This document shows positions 47,159 through 56,438 of a stretch of 64,000 nt of DNA, piece by piece. Every line of letters begins with the position of its first letter. Position 1 is the first letter of the stretch. A program made the position numbers and the translations under genes. Below the pieces are notes generated by a model. It was given only the letters and a program-made list of their open reading frames with translations. It did no database searches and was not told where the DNA came from. This stretch comes from Methanohalophilus sp. RSK (lineage in GTDB: Archaea; Halobacteriota; Methanosarcinia; Methanosarcinales; Methanosarcinaceae), in the NCBI RefSeq assembly GCF_003722075.1, contig NZ_RDSK01000018.1:1-64000 (forward strand). Direction: 5' to 3'.

Positions 47159-49132
47159 TCAAATGTCAGGAATGATTCGATCAGCATAGCGGACTACCAC
47201 ACAGGACTCATTGCATTTTCCACACCCTGTACATGAATCATGTATTTTTATTTTCCCGTTTTTCAATTCAATGCAACCTCTGGCACATGCATTGAGACAT
47301 ACCCCGCAGCCACTGCAACGGGCAATACGTAGCAACTGCAAGCATGCATCCCTGTACATTCTGTCTGCAATTTTCCTGTCAACAGCTGTTACTTTCAAGT
47401 TACCCGATGCAAAGAATTTAACCGTACATGAGCGGCTCTTTGTGAGGACAACCCCCATTTCCGGAGAATATACGACATTACCCAGCATTCTCAGTACATC
47501 CGCTGCTTCTGAAAGTGACACCCCACGTATCCGGGCCTCAACGGAAAAATCGCCTCCACTACAGACAGAATGTCCGGAAACTGCACTTATGCTGAAATCT
47601 TCTGTTTCAACGGGTGTGATAGATATTCCCAGCTGTTTTGCCAGGGCAAGCATTTTGGGAGGATGCTGCTGCCAGCGCCAGAAACCATATTCGGCATATT
47701 CCGGGGGCAGACCTTTTGAAGCCGTCCATTTTTGCAGGTATGTCATCCATCTTTCATACAAATCGGGGAACAATTGCCTGACCCTCTCGAATTCACATTC
47801 AAGGGTCGAAGGGCAAAGATAGCAACCCACCCTTTCAAAACCCATGTCATAGAGAGGGTTATAAGCAAGATTTTTCCAGTAGATGTACAGCCAGACCTCA
47901 ATAGCCCTCCACTGCCTTATTGGAAAAACGTTCAGCTGGCCCGGCACAAAGGGATTGGCCTCGGTTGCAGCGGTCTCCTGCCTGGAGAAAGATTCATATT
48001 TGCGTTTCCCGTCAACGGCAAGACAGGGATTTTTTGTACTACATTCATCAAAAGCTGAATTCGCAGGGGCCAGTTTACAGACTTTGCAACACCAGCGGAA
48101 ATCCTTGCCCGGTGGGCCGAAACTCTCCACATTATCCCAGAAAGCATTCTCTGCCTTTTTTTCAATAAGTTCTATACCATTGGAATTGCAAAAATCATGT
48201 GCAAATTGCACGGTCTCAGGAAATTCTATACCCGTATTGAGGAAAATTGCCCTGAGACGGCTGGCATCCAGTGCCCTTCTGGCAAGGTCCAGTACAACCA
48301 GACTATCCTTGCCGCCACTGAATGATACGTTGACAGGAAAAGAAGAATAGGCGGGGTCATTGCCAATTCCTTTTATCATGTTTATAGCATTGGATTCTAT
48401 TTTTTTGAGAGAAGATTGGTTGGCCCTAATGACAGAATCCATGGAAGGCGCTGGTTGTTTCAGGTTTGCTGAAATTTTTTTGATTTTCTTGACTCGTAGC
48501 AAAGGTTTGCCCGACCTGTAATTAGCTGAATCCTCAAGAGAGGTACCAATACCCACCAACTTTCCACATCGCAGCAATACCGGGTCACCTTTTTCAATAT
48601 CCGGTGAGAAATGTTCTATACCCTCCAGGGAGATTTTTTTACCGTTTAAATGGCGACCGGTATAATGAAGATGTGCCGTTTTTGAATGCGTATGGTTTAT
48701 GAGGACACTGGCACCCAGGTCCGTGGGTTCAAACCTGAATTGCTTTTGCAGGATATCAAAATACATATGCCCGATACGTATACCGTCAACCAGCACCTCA
48801 TCATTGCGGTCATCCCCTGCAACCTTGTTCAACAGTATGACTCTGTCAACAAAAGGATTACAATCATACAGTTGCCGTAGCAGGCCATCAAGTAATTCCC
48901 GCTCATAGGCAGAAGCAAATCTCACATCACAGGGAGAGGTCAGGGGTAATTTCGTACCTTCACGGCCACAAAGATCACAGACAGGACCTATTAAAGGCAC
49001 ATTGCAGGAACTGCACCAGAAAATATGGTCGGCTAGCACCTGCTTATTGGAGCGATTTCGGGCCTTCCCGGTTTTTGGACTACTCTTTTTGCCTGCCGAA
49101 GCAAAAGTAAATGTAGAGCGTTTTTTTTGCAT
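47159..49132 (-). CDS. Multidomain PAPS-reductase-family protein with zinc ribbon and ferredoxin
   Basis: The gene encodes 657 residues. The order is a basic tail, a zinc ribbon (C40/C43, C52/C55), a PUA-like domain (about 170-225), a PP-loop PAPS-reductase domain (SGGKDS at 272-277; RWCCKVC and VGCYLCP possible [4Fe-4S] ligands), and a C-terminal 2[4Fe-4S] ferredoxin (CSGCGVCLNAC, CTGCGKCNESC). PUA domains bind RNA, so a tRNA or rRNA thiolation role is as likely as sulfate or sulfite assimilation. Homologues occur in other methanogens but have no proven function that I know of. Confidence 0.85.
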   Translation of the reverse strand: MQKKRSTFTFASAGKKSSPKTGKARNRSNKQVLADHIFWCSSCNVPLIGPVCDLCGREGTKLPLTSPCDVRFASAYERELLDGLLRQLYDCNPFVDRVILLNKVAGDDRNDEVLVDGIRIGHMYFDILQKQFRFEPTDLGASVLINHTHSKTAHLHYTGRHLNGKKISLEGIEHFSPDIEKGDPVLLRCGKLVGIGTSLEDSANYRSGKPLLRVKKIKKISANLKQPAPSMDSVIRANQSSLKKIESNAINMIKGIGNDPAYSSFPVNVSFSGGKDSLVVLDLARRALDASRLRAIFLNTGIEFPETVQFAHDFCNSNGIELIEKKAENAFWDNVESFGPPGKDFRWCCKVCKLAPANSAFDECSTKNPCLAVDGKRKYESFSRQETAATEANPFVPGQLNVFPIRQWRAIEVWLYIYWKNLAYNPLYDMGFERVGCYLCPSTLECEFERVRQLFPDLYERWMTYLQKWTASKGLPPEYAEYGFWRWQQHPPKMLALAKQLGISITPVETEDFSISAVSGHSVCSGGDFSVEARIRGVSLSEAADVLRMLGNVVYSPEMGVVLTKSRSCTVKFFASGNLKVTAVDRKIADRMYRDACLQLLRIARCSGCGVCLNACARGCIELKNGKIKIHDSCTGCGKCNESCVVVRYADRIIPDI

Positions 49133-49171
49133 TTTATAGTGATATGAATCCGTTCTTCAATTAACCTTTTG

Positions 49172-50548
49172 TCAGGATTGATCACCCAGATAACGGCTAA
49201 TGGTTGCAGCTGCCTGTTTTCCTGCGCCCATTGCACTGATTACAGTTGCAGCACCGGTAACCACATCGCCACCCGCACATAACCCTTCAAGAGAGGACAT
49301 AGTGTCCTCATCGACAACTATAGTGCCCTTTGAAGTGGTTTCAAGTTCTTCCGAACCTGCAAAGATAACCGGGTTCGGGGAGGTCCCTATAGCAACTATT
49401 ACTATATCGGCATCGATTACATGCTCTGAACCTTCAATTGGTACGGGACGCCTCCTACCGGATTCATCGGGTCCCCCCAGTTTCATTTCAACACATTCCA
49501 CACCATTCACGGTTTTATTTTCACCTTCAAGGATACGGACCGGGTTGGTAAGCAGGTTGAAAATCACACCTTCTTCCTTTGCATGTTCAACCTCTTCAAT
49601 ACGGGCAGACATTTCTGTCTCGCTGCGCCGGTACACAACTGTTACTTCTTCCGCACCCAGACGGAGAGCACTGCGGGCAGCATCCATCGCAACGTTGCCG
49701 GCTCCCACCACCACCACTTTACTTCCACATTTGATGGGAGTGTCATAGTCCGGGAAACGGTAGGCTTTCATCAGATTGACCCTTGTGAGGAACTCGTTTG
49801 CAGAGTAGACTCCGTTGAGGTTTTCCCCTTCAATACCCATGAATCTGGGAAGACCGGCTCCCGTACCGACAAAGACGGCATCGAATTCATCGCGGAGCTC
49901 ATCAAGGGTTTTTATCCTTCCTATAACATAATCCACTTTTATGTCAACCCCAAGGTTACGAATGTAATCTACTTCTTGTTTGACAATGTCCTTGGGTAGC
50001 CTGAATTCGGGTATACCGTAGGTCAAGACACCCCCCGGTTCATGGAGGGCTTCATAAATAGTTACACCATGCCCTGCTTTTGCAAGCTCTGCTGCTGCAG
50101 TAAGTCCCGCAGGACCTGCGCCAATGACAGCAACATTTTTGCCGGTGGGTTCGGGCTTTTCAGGAGATTTTATTCCTTCATCCCTTTCATAATCCGCACA
50201 GAAACGCTCAAGCCTGCCGATGGCAAGAGGCTCACCCTTTTTGCCAAGTACACAGAATTTTTCACACTGCTCTTCCTGAGGACACACACGTCCACAGATT
50301 GCCGGCAGGGCATTGGAGTCCTTGAGTATACCTACTGCCCTATCAAAGTCTTTGTTCTTGATCTGTGATACAAAACCGGGAATATCAATATTTACAGGAC
50401 ATCCGGTCACACATAGGGGATTATTGCACTCAAGACAGCGCCCCGCCTCTATTACAGCTTGTTGTTCTGTGTAACCCAATGCAACTTCACCGAAGTTTCC
50501 AATTCTTTCCTTTGGTTTTTGCTCGGGCATTTCCTGTTTCAGTGACAT
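49172..50548 (-). CDS. GltD/SudA/NfnB-type NAD(P)H flavoprotein with Fe-S domain
   Basis: The gene encodes 458 residues from the ATG at 50548, which has GGGGGTGAT upstream; the longer reading starts with TTG. The N-terminal Fe-S domain has CLECNNPLCVTGCP and CGRVCPQEEQCEKFC. It is followed by an FAD fold (IGAGPAGLTAAAELAKAG) and an NADPH fold (VVGAGNVAMDAARSALRLG). It overlaps the upstream partner gene. The pair matches the SudAB/NfnAB layout: ferredoxin:NADP+ oxidoreductase or sulfide dehydrogenase. A glutamate synthase role is unlikely because no large subunit is adjacent. Confidence 0.88.
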   Translation of the reverse strand: MSLKQEMPEQKPKERIGNFGEVALGYTEQQAVIEAGRCLECNNPLCVTGCPVNIDIPGFVSQIKNKDFDRAVGILKDSNALPAICGRVCPQEEQCEKFCVLGKKGEPLAIGRLERFCADYERDEGIKSPEKPEPTGKNVAVIGAGPAGLTAAAELAKAGHGVTIYEALHEPGGVLTYGIPEFRLPKDIVKQEVDYIRNLGVDIKVDYVIGRIKTLDELRDEFDAVFVGTGAGLPRFMGIEGENLNGVYSANEFLTRVNLMKAYRFPDYDTPIKCGSKVVVVGAGNVAMDAARSALRLGAEEVTVVYRRSETEMSARIEEVEHAKEEGVIFNLLTNPVRILEGENKTVNGVECVEMKLGGPDESGRRRPVPIEGSEHVIDADIVIVAIGTSPNPVIFAGSEELETTSKGTIVVDEDTMSSLEGLCAGGDVVTGAATVISAMGAGKQAAATISRYLGDQS

Positions 50549-51390
50549 TTGCAATCACCCCCGCATTTTTTGTTGTAACTTTCAAGAGCTTCCTTTTCCT
50601 GCGGCCTGTAAAGGGAAAGCCTGCTCATCATAAGGTCAAAATCCACACCGGAAGCATCAAACTCCGGGCCATCCACACATGCAAATTTGGTTTCCCCGCC
50701 AACAGATACACGGCAACCACCACACATCCCGGTACCATCGATCATAATTGGATTGAGGCTTACAAGGGTTTCCACACCATAGGGGGCAGTTACACCGGCC
50801 CCTACTTTCATCATTATAGGCGGCCCGATTATGACAATACGGTCAACCTGCTGGTCACTGTCAAGAATATCCTTGACAATATCGGTTACAAAACCGTGAT
50901 GGCCTTTGCTCCCATCATCTGTTGCCACATAGAGTTCATCGCTTACCTCTGCCATTTCATCTTCAAGAATGAGCATTTCTTCATTGCGGGCACCTATAAT
51001 AGAAATTACATGGTTACCTGCCCCGCGATAGGCACGTGCCTGCGGGTAGACAGGAGCCACACCAACACCGCCACCTACCATTACTACTGTGCCGAGTTTA
51101 CGGATATCCGAAGGGGTGCCCAGAGGACCGACAAAATCCTGCAGTGTGTCACCTATTTTGAGGGTTGTTAATTGTTTGGTAGTCTTGCCCATTACCTGAT
51201 AGATTACAGTTATAGAACCCTCATCAACATCAAAGTCAGCTATTGTAAGAGGGATGCGTTCTCCGCTTTCATCAATACGTAATATTACAAATTGCCCCGC
51301 TTTCGCTGCTTTTGCTATATCCGGAGCTTCGACCTTCATGAGGTTCACATCAGGAACAAGATTACGTGTTTCAAGTATATTATAAGACAT
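50539..51390 (-). CDS. SudB/NfnA-type FAD/NAD reductase subunit
   Basis: The gene encodes 283 residues. It belongs to the ferredoxin-NADP+ reductase/PyrK-like family, with an N-terminal FAD-binding barrel and the NAD-binding motif VMVGGGVGVAPVYPQAR. A cysteine-rich [2Fe-2S] segment follows (GTGMCGGCRVSVGGETKFACVDGPEFDA). It precedes and overlaps the GltD-like gene by 10 bases. Together they probably interconvert reduced ferredoxin and NAD(P)H for biosynthesis. Confidence 0.88.
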   Translation of the reverse strand: MSYNILETRNLVPDVNLMKVEAPDIAKAAKAGQFVILRIDESGERIPLTIADFDVDEGSITVIYQVMGKTTKQLTTLKIGDTLQDFVGPLGTPSDIRKLGTVVMVGGGVGVAPVYPQARAYRGAGNHVISIIGARNEEMLILEDEMAEVSDELYVATDDGSKGHHGFVTDIVKDILDSDQQVDRIVIIGPPIMMKVGAGVTAPYGVETLVSLNPIMIDGTGMCGGCRVSVGGETKFACVDGPEFDASGVDFDLMMSRLSLYRPQEKEALESYNKKCGGDCKCH

Positions 51391-51514
51391 ATGATCACAT
51401 CAACTATTATTGGGTAAGAGGGAGATATGTACGTATAAAAGTCTATCCGATGGTTTCAATTTACTAATGATATTTGTAGCTTTTCAATTGATCCTGAAAC
51501 CATAAATCACAATA

Positions 51515-52183
51515 TCATTCATTTTTGCGATGAAGCAATATTACACCCACTATTGCAAAAGCAAAAAAAGGACTGACAAAACCAACAAATGTAAACCCAG
51601 AAGATGATTTTGATCGTGGGATGTAGGAGTTTACAGAGAGAGGATAATTGTCATCCCATATCTCATCGTCAACACATTCATCTGTGACATGGGGAGTCAC
51701 AGCAATAAAAGATTTCTCAACAGTTAACTCCGGAGAATTTAGCGGATTGTTTGAATAGTGGAATTCAACAGGAGCCGGGCCACACGCCGTATTTTCTGCC
51801 TCCCTGAGTATCCACTTATAAGTAAAAGTCTCATTTGGGGCAAACTCACGTGAATGAGTTGAATTGAATACACATGATCCTGCCTGTATTTCCAGGGAAG
51901 TACCAGAGTCCGAAATATGTTGATTGAGAGTGATATCAACAACACTTGCCTGTTTTACAGTCATCTCAACTGTCAATGAGAATGATTCATTTGCATCCAG
52001 AACAGGAGAAGGGGTGAAATGTTCCGGATATAATTCACCATTACAATAGACCTCAGTCACTGCATAGGAATCATTGGCAAGCACGCCCGTAGAAAAACAT
52101 ACTGTGATAATTAAAAAGACACAGAGCAATCTGAGTATGTAGCGATCTGTGTTTCTGATCCGTGGTAATATTTTATCCGACAT
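51515..52183 (-). CDS. Secreted, membrane-anchored small surface protein (sarcinarray-like)
   Basis: The gene encodes 222 residues. A signal segment (about residues 18-37) leads to an extracellular beta-rich domain with YAVTEVYCNGELYPEHFTPSPVL, then a C-terminal transmembrane helix (FVGFVSPFFAFAIVGVILLH) and a basic end. The layout and the N-terminal motif resemble the sarcinarray/MAST family of Methanosarcina surface proteins; this is a tentative resemblance. It carries six to seven N-x-S/T sites. It is a single copy here, not an array. Confidence 0.6.
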   Translation of the reverse strand: MSDKILPRIRNTDRYILRLLCVFLIITVCFSTGVLANDSYAVTEVYCNGELYPEHFTPSPVLDANESFSLTVEMTVKQASVVDITLNQHISDSGTSLEIQAGSCVFNSTHSREFAPNETFTYKWILREAENTACGPAPVEFHYSNNPLNSPELTVEKSFIAVTPHVTDECVDDEIWDDNYPLSVNSYIPRSKSSSGFTFVGFVSPFFAFAIVGVILLHRKNE

Positions 52184-52326
52184 TTTGAAACAAATAAGGA
52201 TGAAAACTATATAAAAATTATCTTCTTACACCTAATTAATTATATATACACATTGGCAGGCGTGGTTTTAAAACAGCAAAGATACTACTCTGTGACAATA
52301 TTATAGAAAACAAAATTAGATGTGAG

Positions 52327-52347
52327 GGCCCCGGCAGAACCGGGGTC
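52327..52347 (-). terminator. Hairpin after tRNA-Asp
   Basis: CCCCGG (52329-52334) and CCGGGG (52340-52345) form a strong hairpin with a five-base loop about 20 bases after the tRNA-Asp 3' end. On the minus strand it is followed by TAATTTTGTTTTC. It probably ends the tRNA transcript. Confidence 0.6.
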
Positions 52348-52365
52348 ATTCGGAAAAGTTTTGTA

Positions 52366-52438
52366 CGCCCGAACCGGGATTCGAACCCGGGTCGGGGCCT
52401 CGACAGGGCCCCATGATAGGCCTCTACACTATTCGGAC
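52366..52438 (-). tRNA. tRNA-Asp (GTC)
   Basis: A complete 73-nt cloverleaf: acceptor GTCCGAA/TTCGGGC (one G-U pair), anticodon loop CTGTCGA (anticodon GTC), T-loop TTCGAAT and discriminator G, as expected for aspartate. No intron. It follows the tRNA-Tyr gene on the same strand. Confidence 0.97.
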
Positions 52439-52536
52439 AATGTCCGGGCACACTTTTCCGCTCACAAGAGCAGCACCCAAATACATTTAATTGTATATAA
52501 GGGTTTTGTTTGCACCCCTTTAGAAGAGGTGTTTGG

Positions 52537-52645
52537 TCCCGCCTCCCAGACTCGAACCGGGGGCATCGCGGTAACCGCGCGGTATGTGGATAATCCACAC
52601 AAACCATACTACAGCCGCGCACTCTACCAACTGAGTTAAGGCGGG
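52537..52645 (-). tRNA. tRNA-Tyr (GTA) with a 36-nt intron
   Basis: The acceptor is CCCGCCT/AGGCGGG, giving the C1-G72 pair with A73 that identifies archaeal tRNA-Tyr. Exon 1 is 52609-52645 and ends CTGTAG (anticodon GTA). Exon 2 is 52537-52572 and resumes with A38 and the 3' anticodon stem CCGCG. CCA follows directly in the genome (to 52534). The mature tRNA is 73 nt. Confidence 0.95.
52573..52608 (-). other. tRNA-Tyr intron
   Basis: The 36-base intron sits between positions 37 and 38, the canonical archaeal site. It contains a hairpin (TGTGGA-TTA-TCCACA), and GTATG/CATAC can pair at the exon-intron junction to make the bulge-helix-bulge cut by the splicing endonuclease. Confidence 0.85.
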
Positions 52646-52820
52646 ACATTACTCAGCGAGATACTCTCATCCTCACAATCTTATATAGACTTTTCGCCGA
52701 TTTCCCATTTCAAAGGCATATAAATCCAATGTCCGCAGGAAATATCACCAGCGCTTAAAAGCAAAAATAAAAAAGACAGAATTGGAAACCACTGAAAAGA
52801 ATAAAAAAAGGGATATTCCC

Positions 52821-54020
52821 TCAGAAAGTGTCAATTGCGCCGTTGATAACAAGATCGGTAATTTTGGTAATATTACCAAGCCATTCATCAGCAACCGCTT
52901 CGGCATCATCCTGAACCGTAGCAAAATTTGCCCCGTCTTCGGGAATAATCTGGATACTGGCAGCCATGGGCTGATCAATAGGTTTACCTATCTGTGATAG
53001 CAGCCGCACATATACTTCATCTACTTGTGGCACGGCTTCCACGATATCCCGGGCCATCTGGGTGGAAAGCAAATTGTATATCTTACCTACATGATTGATA
53101 GGGTTCTTACCGCTTGTAGCCTCCATACTCATGGGCCTGTTCGGGGTTATCAAACCATTACACCGGTTACCCCGACCAACAGAACCATCGTCACCCATTT
53201 CCGCAGAGGTGCCTGTTACCGTCAGGAAGATACAGCCACAACCACCCGCGGTATTATCGGCAGCATTGACATATGCGTTCACATCCCTGGCAGTGTATTT
53301 GCCCGCAATATCCAGAATATAATCCTTCATCTGTTCCTTGAAACTAACATATGCATCCATATCATCAACATATTTGTCAACCATTCCACAGCAAACAGTC
53401 AGGGAAATATCATCTTTCTCCCGCAATCCCATAACCTTGATGTCTTCACCTATTGCAGGTAATTTCCCTTTCAGATCACCTATAAGCTGCTTCTCGGTAT
53501 CATAGACGATACGCTCAAGTTCGGAGAATGATGCATGTCCAACACCAAAAGATGTGTCATTGGCAGTGGGAATTTTTTCCCGGCCAAAAACATCCCGCAA
53601 GTCAGAAGAACCCGTACCAAGTTTGCAGTCAAGGATTATATCCCTGTCAAGATCAAGATTTACAATATTCTTCCTCAGGTAATCCCGTGCTGCCGAGAGA
53701 GCCACAGTCTCAGCCGGGATTTCAACACCATTAAATTCTTTTGTAGCCCTCCCCACAAGAAGAGTATAGATTGGTTTGATGACCTCCCCACCTCCAAAAG
53801 AAGGGGAAGAACGACCTGCAACAATCTGGGTTTCATCGGTATTATGATGAAGTACAGCACCGCATTTTTCGATATATTCAGCACAAAGAGCACGGCTTAC
53901 AGCCTCTGCAATCCCATCAGATATACTGTCTGGGTGTCCCAGACCCTTACGTTCAACAAGCTCTATCTCCTGATTTTCCACAGGTGTCTGGACAAGTTGT
54001 TCAACCTTTATATTCCGCAT
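52821..54020 (-). CDS. mat: S-adenosylmethionine synthetase, archaeal type
   Basis: The gene encodes 399 residues. It matches the archaeal MAT family, which shares little sequence with bacterial MetK: ERKGLGHPDSISDGIAEAVSR near the start, KLGTGSSDLRDVF in the middle and SMEATSGKNPINHVGKIYN near the end. It makes SAM from methionine and ATP, the cofactor of the radical SAM enzymes CofG/CofH and of methylases. An AGGTTT ribosome-binding sequence precedes the ATG. It is divergent from hisG. Confidence 0.96.
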   Translation of the reverse strand: MRNIKVEQLVQTPVENQEIELVERKGLGHPDSISDGIAEAVSRALCAEYIEKCGAVLHHNTDETQIVAGRSSPSFGGGEVIKPIYTLLVGRATKEFNGVEIPAETVALSAARDYLRKNIVNLDLDRDIILDCKLGTGSSDLRDVFGREKIPTANDTSFGVGHASFSELERIVYDTEKQLIGDLKGKLPAIGEDIKVMGLREKDDISLTVCCGMVDKYVDDMDAYVSFKEQMKDYILDIAGKYTARDVNAYVNAADNTAGGCGCIFLTVTGTSAEMGDDGSVGRGNRCNGLITPNRPMSMEATSGKNPINHVGKIYNLLSTQMARDIVEAVPQVDEVYVRLLSQIGKPIDQPMAASIQIIPEDGANFATVQDDAEAVADEWLGNITKITDLVINGAIDTF

Positions 54021-54181
54021 AAATAAACCTCATGAAAACACTAAAAATATGAACTAAATAAGGCTCCAGTATCAAATCTGTATTGATATGAAAAATCCAT
54101 TCTATATAAATTGGGTACTATACGAAAATGAATTAATTACTAGCGGTAATAGATATCAAGGATACTTTTTCTTCATCAAAC

Positions 54182-54190
54182 CTTTATATG
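54182..54190 (+). promoter_or_regulatory. TATA box of the hisG-hisA-hisB operon
   Basis: CTTTATATG centred at 54186 predicts transcription start near 54213. That leaves a leader of about 25 bases carrying AGAGG (54225-54229) at the right distance from the hisG ATG at 54238. It argues against the longer reading that begins at 54088, which lies upstream of the promoter. Confidence 0.55.
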
Positions 54191-54237
54191 CAATGAAAGT
54201 ATTGGAAATGTTGACCCAGATTCCAGAGGCAACCAAG

Positions 54238-55092
54238 ATGATACGCATTGCAATACCAAATAAAGGCAGACTCCACGACCCGACCGTGAAACTCTTCAAA
54301 GAAGCAGGTCTCCCGGTACTTGAAGGATCAAGCCGCAAACTTTTTGCAAAAACAACAGACCCGGAAATGACATTTTTATTCGCAAGAGCGGCGGATATTC
54401 CCGAATATGTGCAGGACGGAGCTGCAGACGTAGGAATTACCGGGCTGGATCTTATAGATGAAACTGATGCAGAAGTTGAAGTTATGCTGGACCTGCATTT
54501 TGGGAGGGCAAAGCTGGTACTTGCAGTCCCTGAAGACTCAGGGATTAAAAACCCTGATGAGCTGAAAAACATGCGGATTGCTACTGAATTCCCAAATATT
54601 ACAGAGAAATATTTTAAAAATCATGACATACCAGTTGAAGTGATCAAAGTAAGTGGTGCCTGCGAGATGACACCCCATGTGGGAATTGCAGATGCAATTG
54701 TTGATATATCCAGTTCCGGCACAACTCTTGTGACAAACCATCTCAGGAAAATTGCAGATGTGTTCAGCTCATCTGTGTACCTGATTTCAAATGCCGAAAG
54801 TTCCCAAAGGGAAGAAAAAATCCAGCACATAAAAACAGCCCTTGAAAGCGTACTCCATGCAAAACAAAAGCGCTATCTTATGATGAATGTGCCATCGGGC
54901 AAACTGGAAACTATCAAAGATATCCTGCCCGGTCTTGCGGGCCCGACTGTCATGAAAGTAGAATCAAAGAATTCCACCCATGCAGTACATGCCGTTATTG
55001 ATGCAGACCAGGTCTTTGCAATAGTCAGCGAACTGAAAAAAGCAGGTGCATCAGACATACTGGTTGTACCCATTGAAAGAATGATACCCTGA
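54238..55092 (+). CDS. hisG: ATP phosphoribosyltransferase HisG (long form)
   Basis: The protein catalyses the first step of histidine synthesis, joining ATP and PRPP. The gene encodes 284 residues starting MIRIAIPNKGRLHDP. The PRPP loop DAIVDISSSGTTLVTN and the C-terminal regulatory ferredoxin-like domain (ending SDILVVPIERMIP) show the long, histidine-feedback-regulated form that does not need HisZ. The start at 54238 is set by AGAGG upstream and by family alignment. HisA begins 12 bases on. Confidence 0.94.
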   Translation: MIRIAIPNKGRLHDPTVKLFKEAGLPVLEGSSRKLFAKTTDPEMTFLFARAADIPEYVQDGAADVGITGLDLIDETDAEVEVMLDLHFGRAKLVLAVPEDSGIKNPDELKNMRIATEFPNITEKYFKNHDIPVEVIKVSGACEMTPHVGIADAIVDISSSGTTLVTNHLRKIADVFSSSVYLISNAESSQREEKIQHIKTALESVLHAKQKRYLMMNVPSGKLETIKDILPGLAGPTVMKVESKNSTHAVHAVIDADQVFAIVSELKKAGASDILVVPIERMIP

Positions 55093-55104
55093 GGAGAACA
55101 AAGA

Positions 55105-55857
55105 ATGGAATTTGAGGTCATCCCCGCTGTAGATATGAAAAACGGGAAATGTGTCCAGTTGATACAGGGACTGCCAGACCAGGAACGTATTTCCCTGGAT
55201 GATCCCGAAGCAGTTGCAATTAAGTGGATCGGACAGGGAGCAAAAACCCTGCATCTGATAGATCTTGACGGGGCCATCGAAGGGAAAAGGAAGAACGCCC
55301 CGATTATAGAAAAAATCATTATGCAATGTGAAAGACAAGGAGTAGAAGTACAGGTAGGCGGTGGAATTCGCTCTTTCGAGGATGCTGCAAACCTCCTGCA
55401 CATGGGGGCTAACAGGGTGATACTAAGCACCGCAGCTGTCCAAAATCCGGATCTGGTGGAAAGACTTGCCAGAGAATTCAAACCCGAAAACATTAATGTT
55501 GCCCTGGACTCAAAAAATGGTAAGGTTTCTACAAAGGGATGGACCGAGCAATCCGAATATACCGCGGTACAGCTCGGGAAAATGTTCGAAGAAAAAGGCG
55601 CAGGAAGCATCCTGTTCACCAACATCGACAAAGAAGGATTAATGGAAGGCGTGGACCCGGGGCCCACAACAGAGCTGGTAAATGAACTTACAATACCGGT
55701 GATTGCTTCAGGAGGAGTTACCACCCTGGAAGACATAATGACCCTGAAAATGACCGGTGCCTGTGGTGTTGTGGTCGGAAGTGCCCTCTATGCAGGTAAT
55801 TTTACCCTTACAGAAGCAATAAATACAATCAGAGAGGAAACTTCTGGTGGAGAGTAA
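55105..55857 (+). CDS. hisA: ProFAR isomerase HisA
   Basis: The protein isomerises the fifth-stage histidine intermediate (ProFAR to PRFAR). The gene encodes 250 residues forming a TIM barrel with the two phosphate-binding half-barrel motifs [11 protein letters not shown] and [11 protein letters not shown], and catalytic aspartates at [15 protein letters not shown] and [18 protein letters not shown] precedes the ATG. The middle gene of hisG-hisA-hisB. Confidence 0.95.
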   Translation: MEFEVIPAVDMKNGKCVQLIQGLPDQERISLDDPEAVAIKWIGQGAKTLHLIDLDGAIEGKRKNAPIIEKIIMQCERQGVEVQVGGGIRSFEDAANLLHMGANRVILSTAAVQNPDLVERLAREFKPENINVALDSKNGKVSTKGWTEQSEYTAVQLGKMFEEKGAGSILFTNIDKEGLMEGVDPGPTTELVNELTIPVIASGGVTTLEDIMTLKMTGACGVVVGSALYAGNFTLTEAINTIREETSGGE

Positions 55858-55859
55858 GT

Positions 55860-56438
55860 ATGCCAAGAACTTCCACTGTATCCCGGACTACCAGAGAAAC
55901 CAGCATCGAACTTACGATTGACATTGATGGCAAAGGGGATTCACAGATAAATACAGGCATCGGTTTTTTTGACCACATGCTGGTATGTTTTGCACGACAT
56001 TCAGATTTTGACCTTACAATCGATGCTAAAGGTGATCTGGAAGTAGACGGTCATCACCTGGTAGAGGACATTGGAATCGTAATGGGACAGGCTTTTGACC
56101 GGATAATGGCAGAAAAGTCAGGAATTGCCCGTTTCGGAGAAGCAAGAATCCCAATGGATGAGGCTCTTGCCAGCGTAGTAGTGGATATAGGAGGGCGCAG
56201 CTATCTCGTGATGGATGCAACATTTGAATCCGAAAAAGTAGGGGAATTTAATACCCAGCTTGCAAGGCATTTCTTTGAATCATTCGTCTCCAATGCAAAA
56301 GTCACCCTTCATGCAACTGTATATGGTTACAATGACCACCACAAAATCGAAGCCCTTTTCAAGGCATTTGCCCAGGCAATGAAAAAAGCGACGGTTATCG
56401 AGGGTAAAGATGTCAAAAGCACAAAGGGATGCCTCTGA
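55860..56438 (+). CDS. hisB: Imidazoleglycerol-phosphate dehydratase HisB
   Basis: The gene encodes 192 residues, the stand-alone dehydratase without a phosphatase domain. Two metal-binding histidine motifs are visible: [11 protein letters not shown] (HHxxE) and [12 protein letters not shown] (HHxxE). The ATG is 2 bases after hisA. The stop touches the end of the convergent MutS-family gene. Confidence 0.96.
   Translation: MPRTSTVSRTTRETSIELTIDIDGKGDSQINTGIGFFDHMLVCFARHSDFDLTIDAKGDLEVDGHHLVEDIGIVMGQAFDRIMAEKSGIARFGEARIPMDEALASVVVDIGGRSYLVMDATFESEKVGEFNTQLARHFFESFVSNAKVTLHATVYGYNDHHKIEALFKAFAQAMKKATVIEGKDVKSTKGCL

Noticed and set aside
49172-50548. Glutamate synthase small subunit annotation
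   Set aside because: No large subunit is adjacent; the partner at 50539-51390 is PyrK/SudB-like, so an Nfn/Sud-type role fits better.
54088-54237. 50-residue N-terminal extension of HisG
   Set aside because: It lies upstream of the predicted TATA box and ribosome site, does not match HisG, and the family start MIRIAIPNKGR fits the ATG at 54238.
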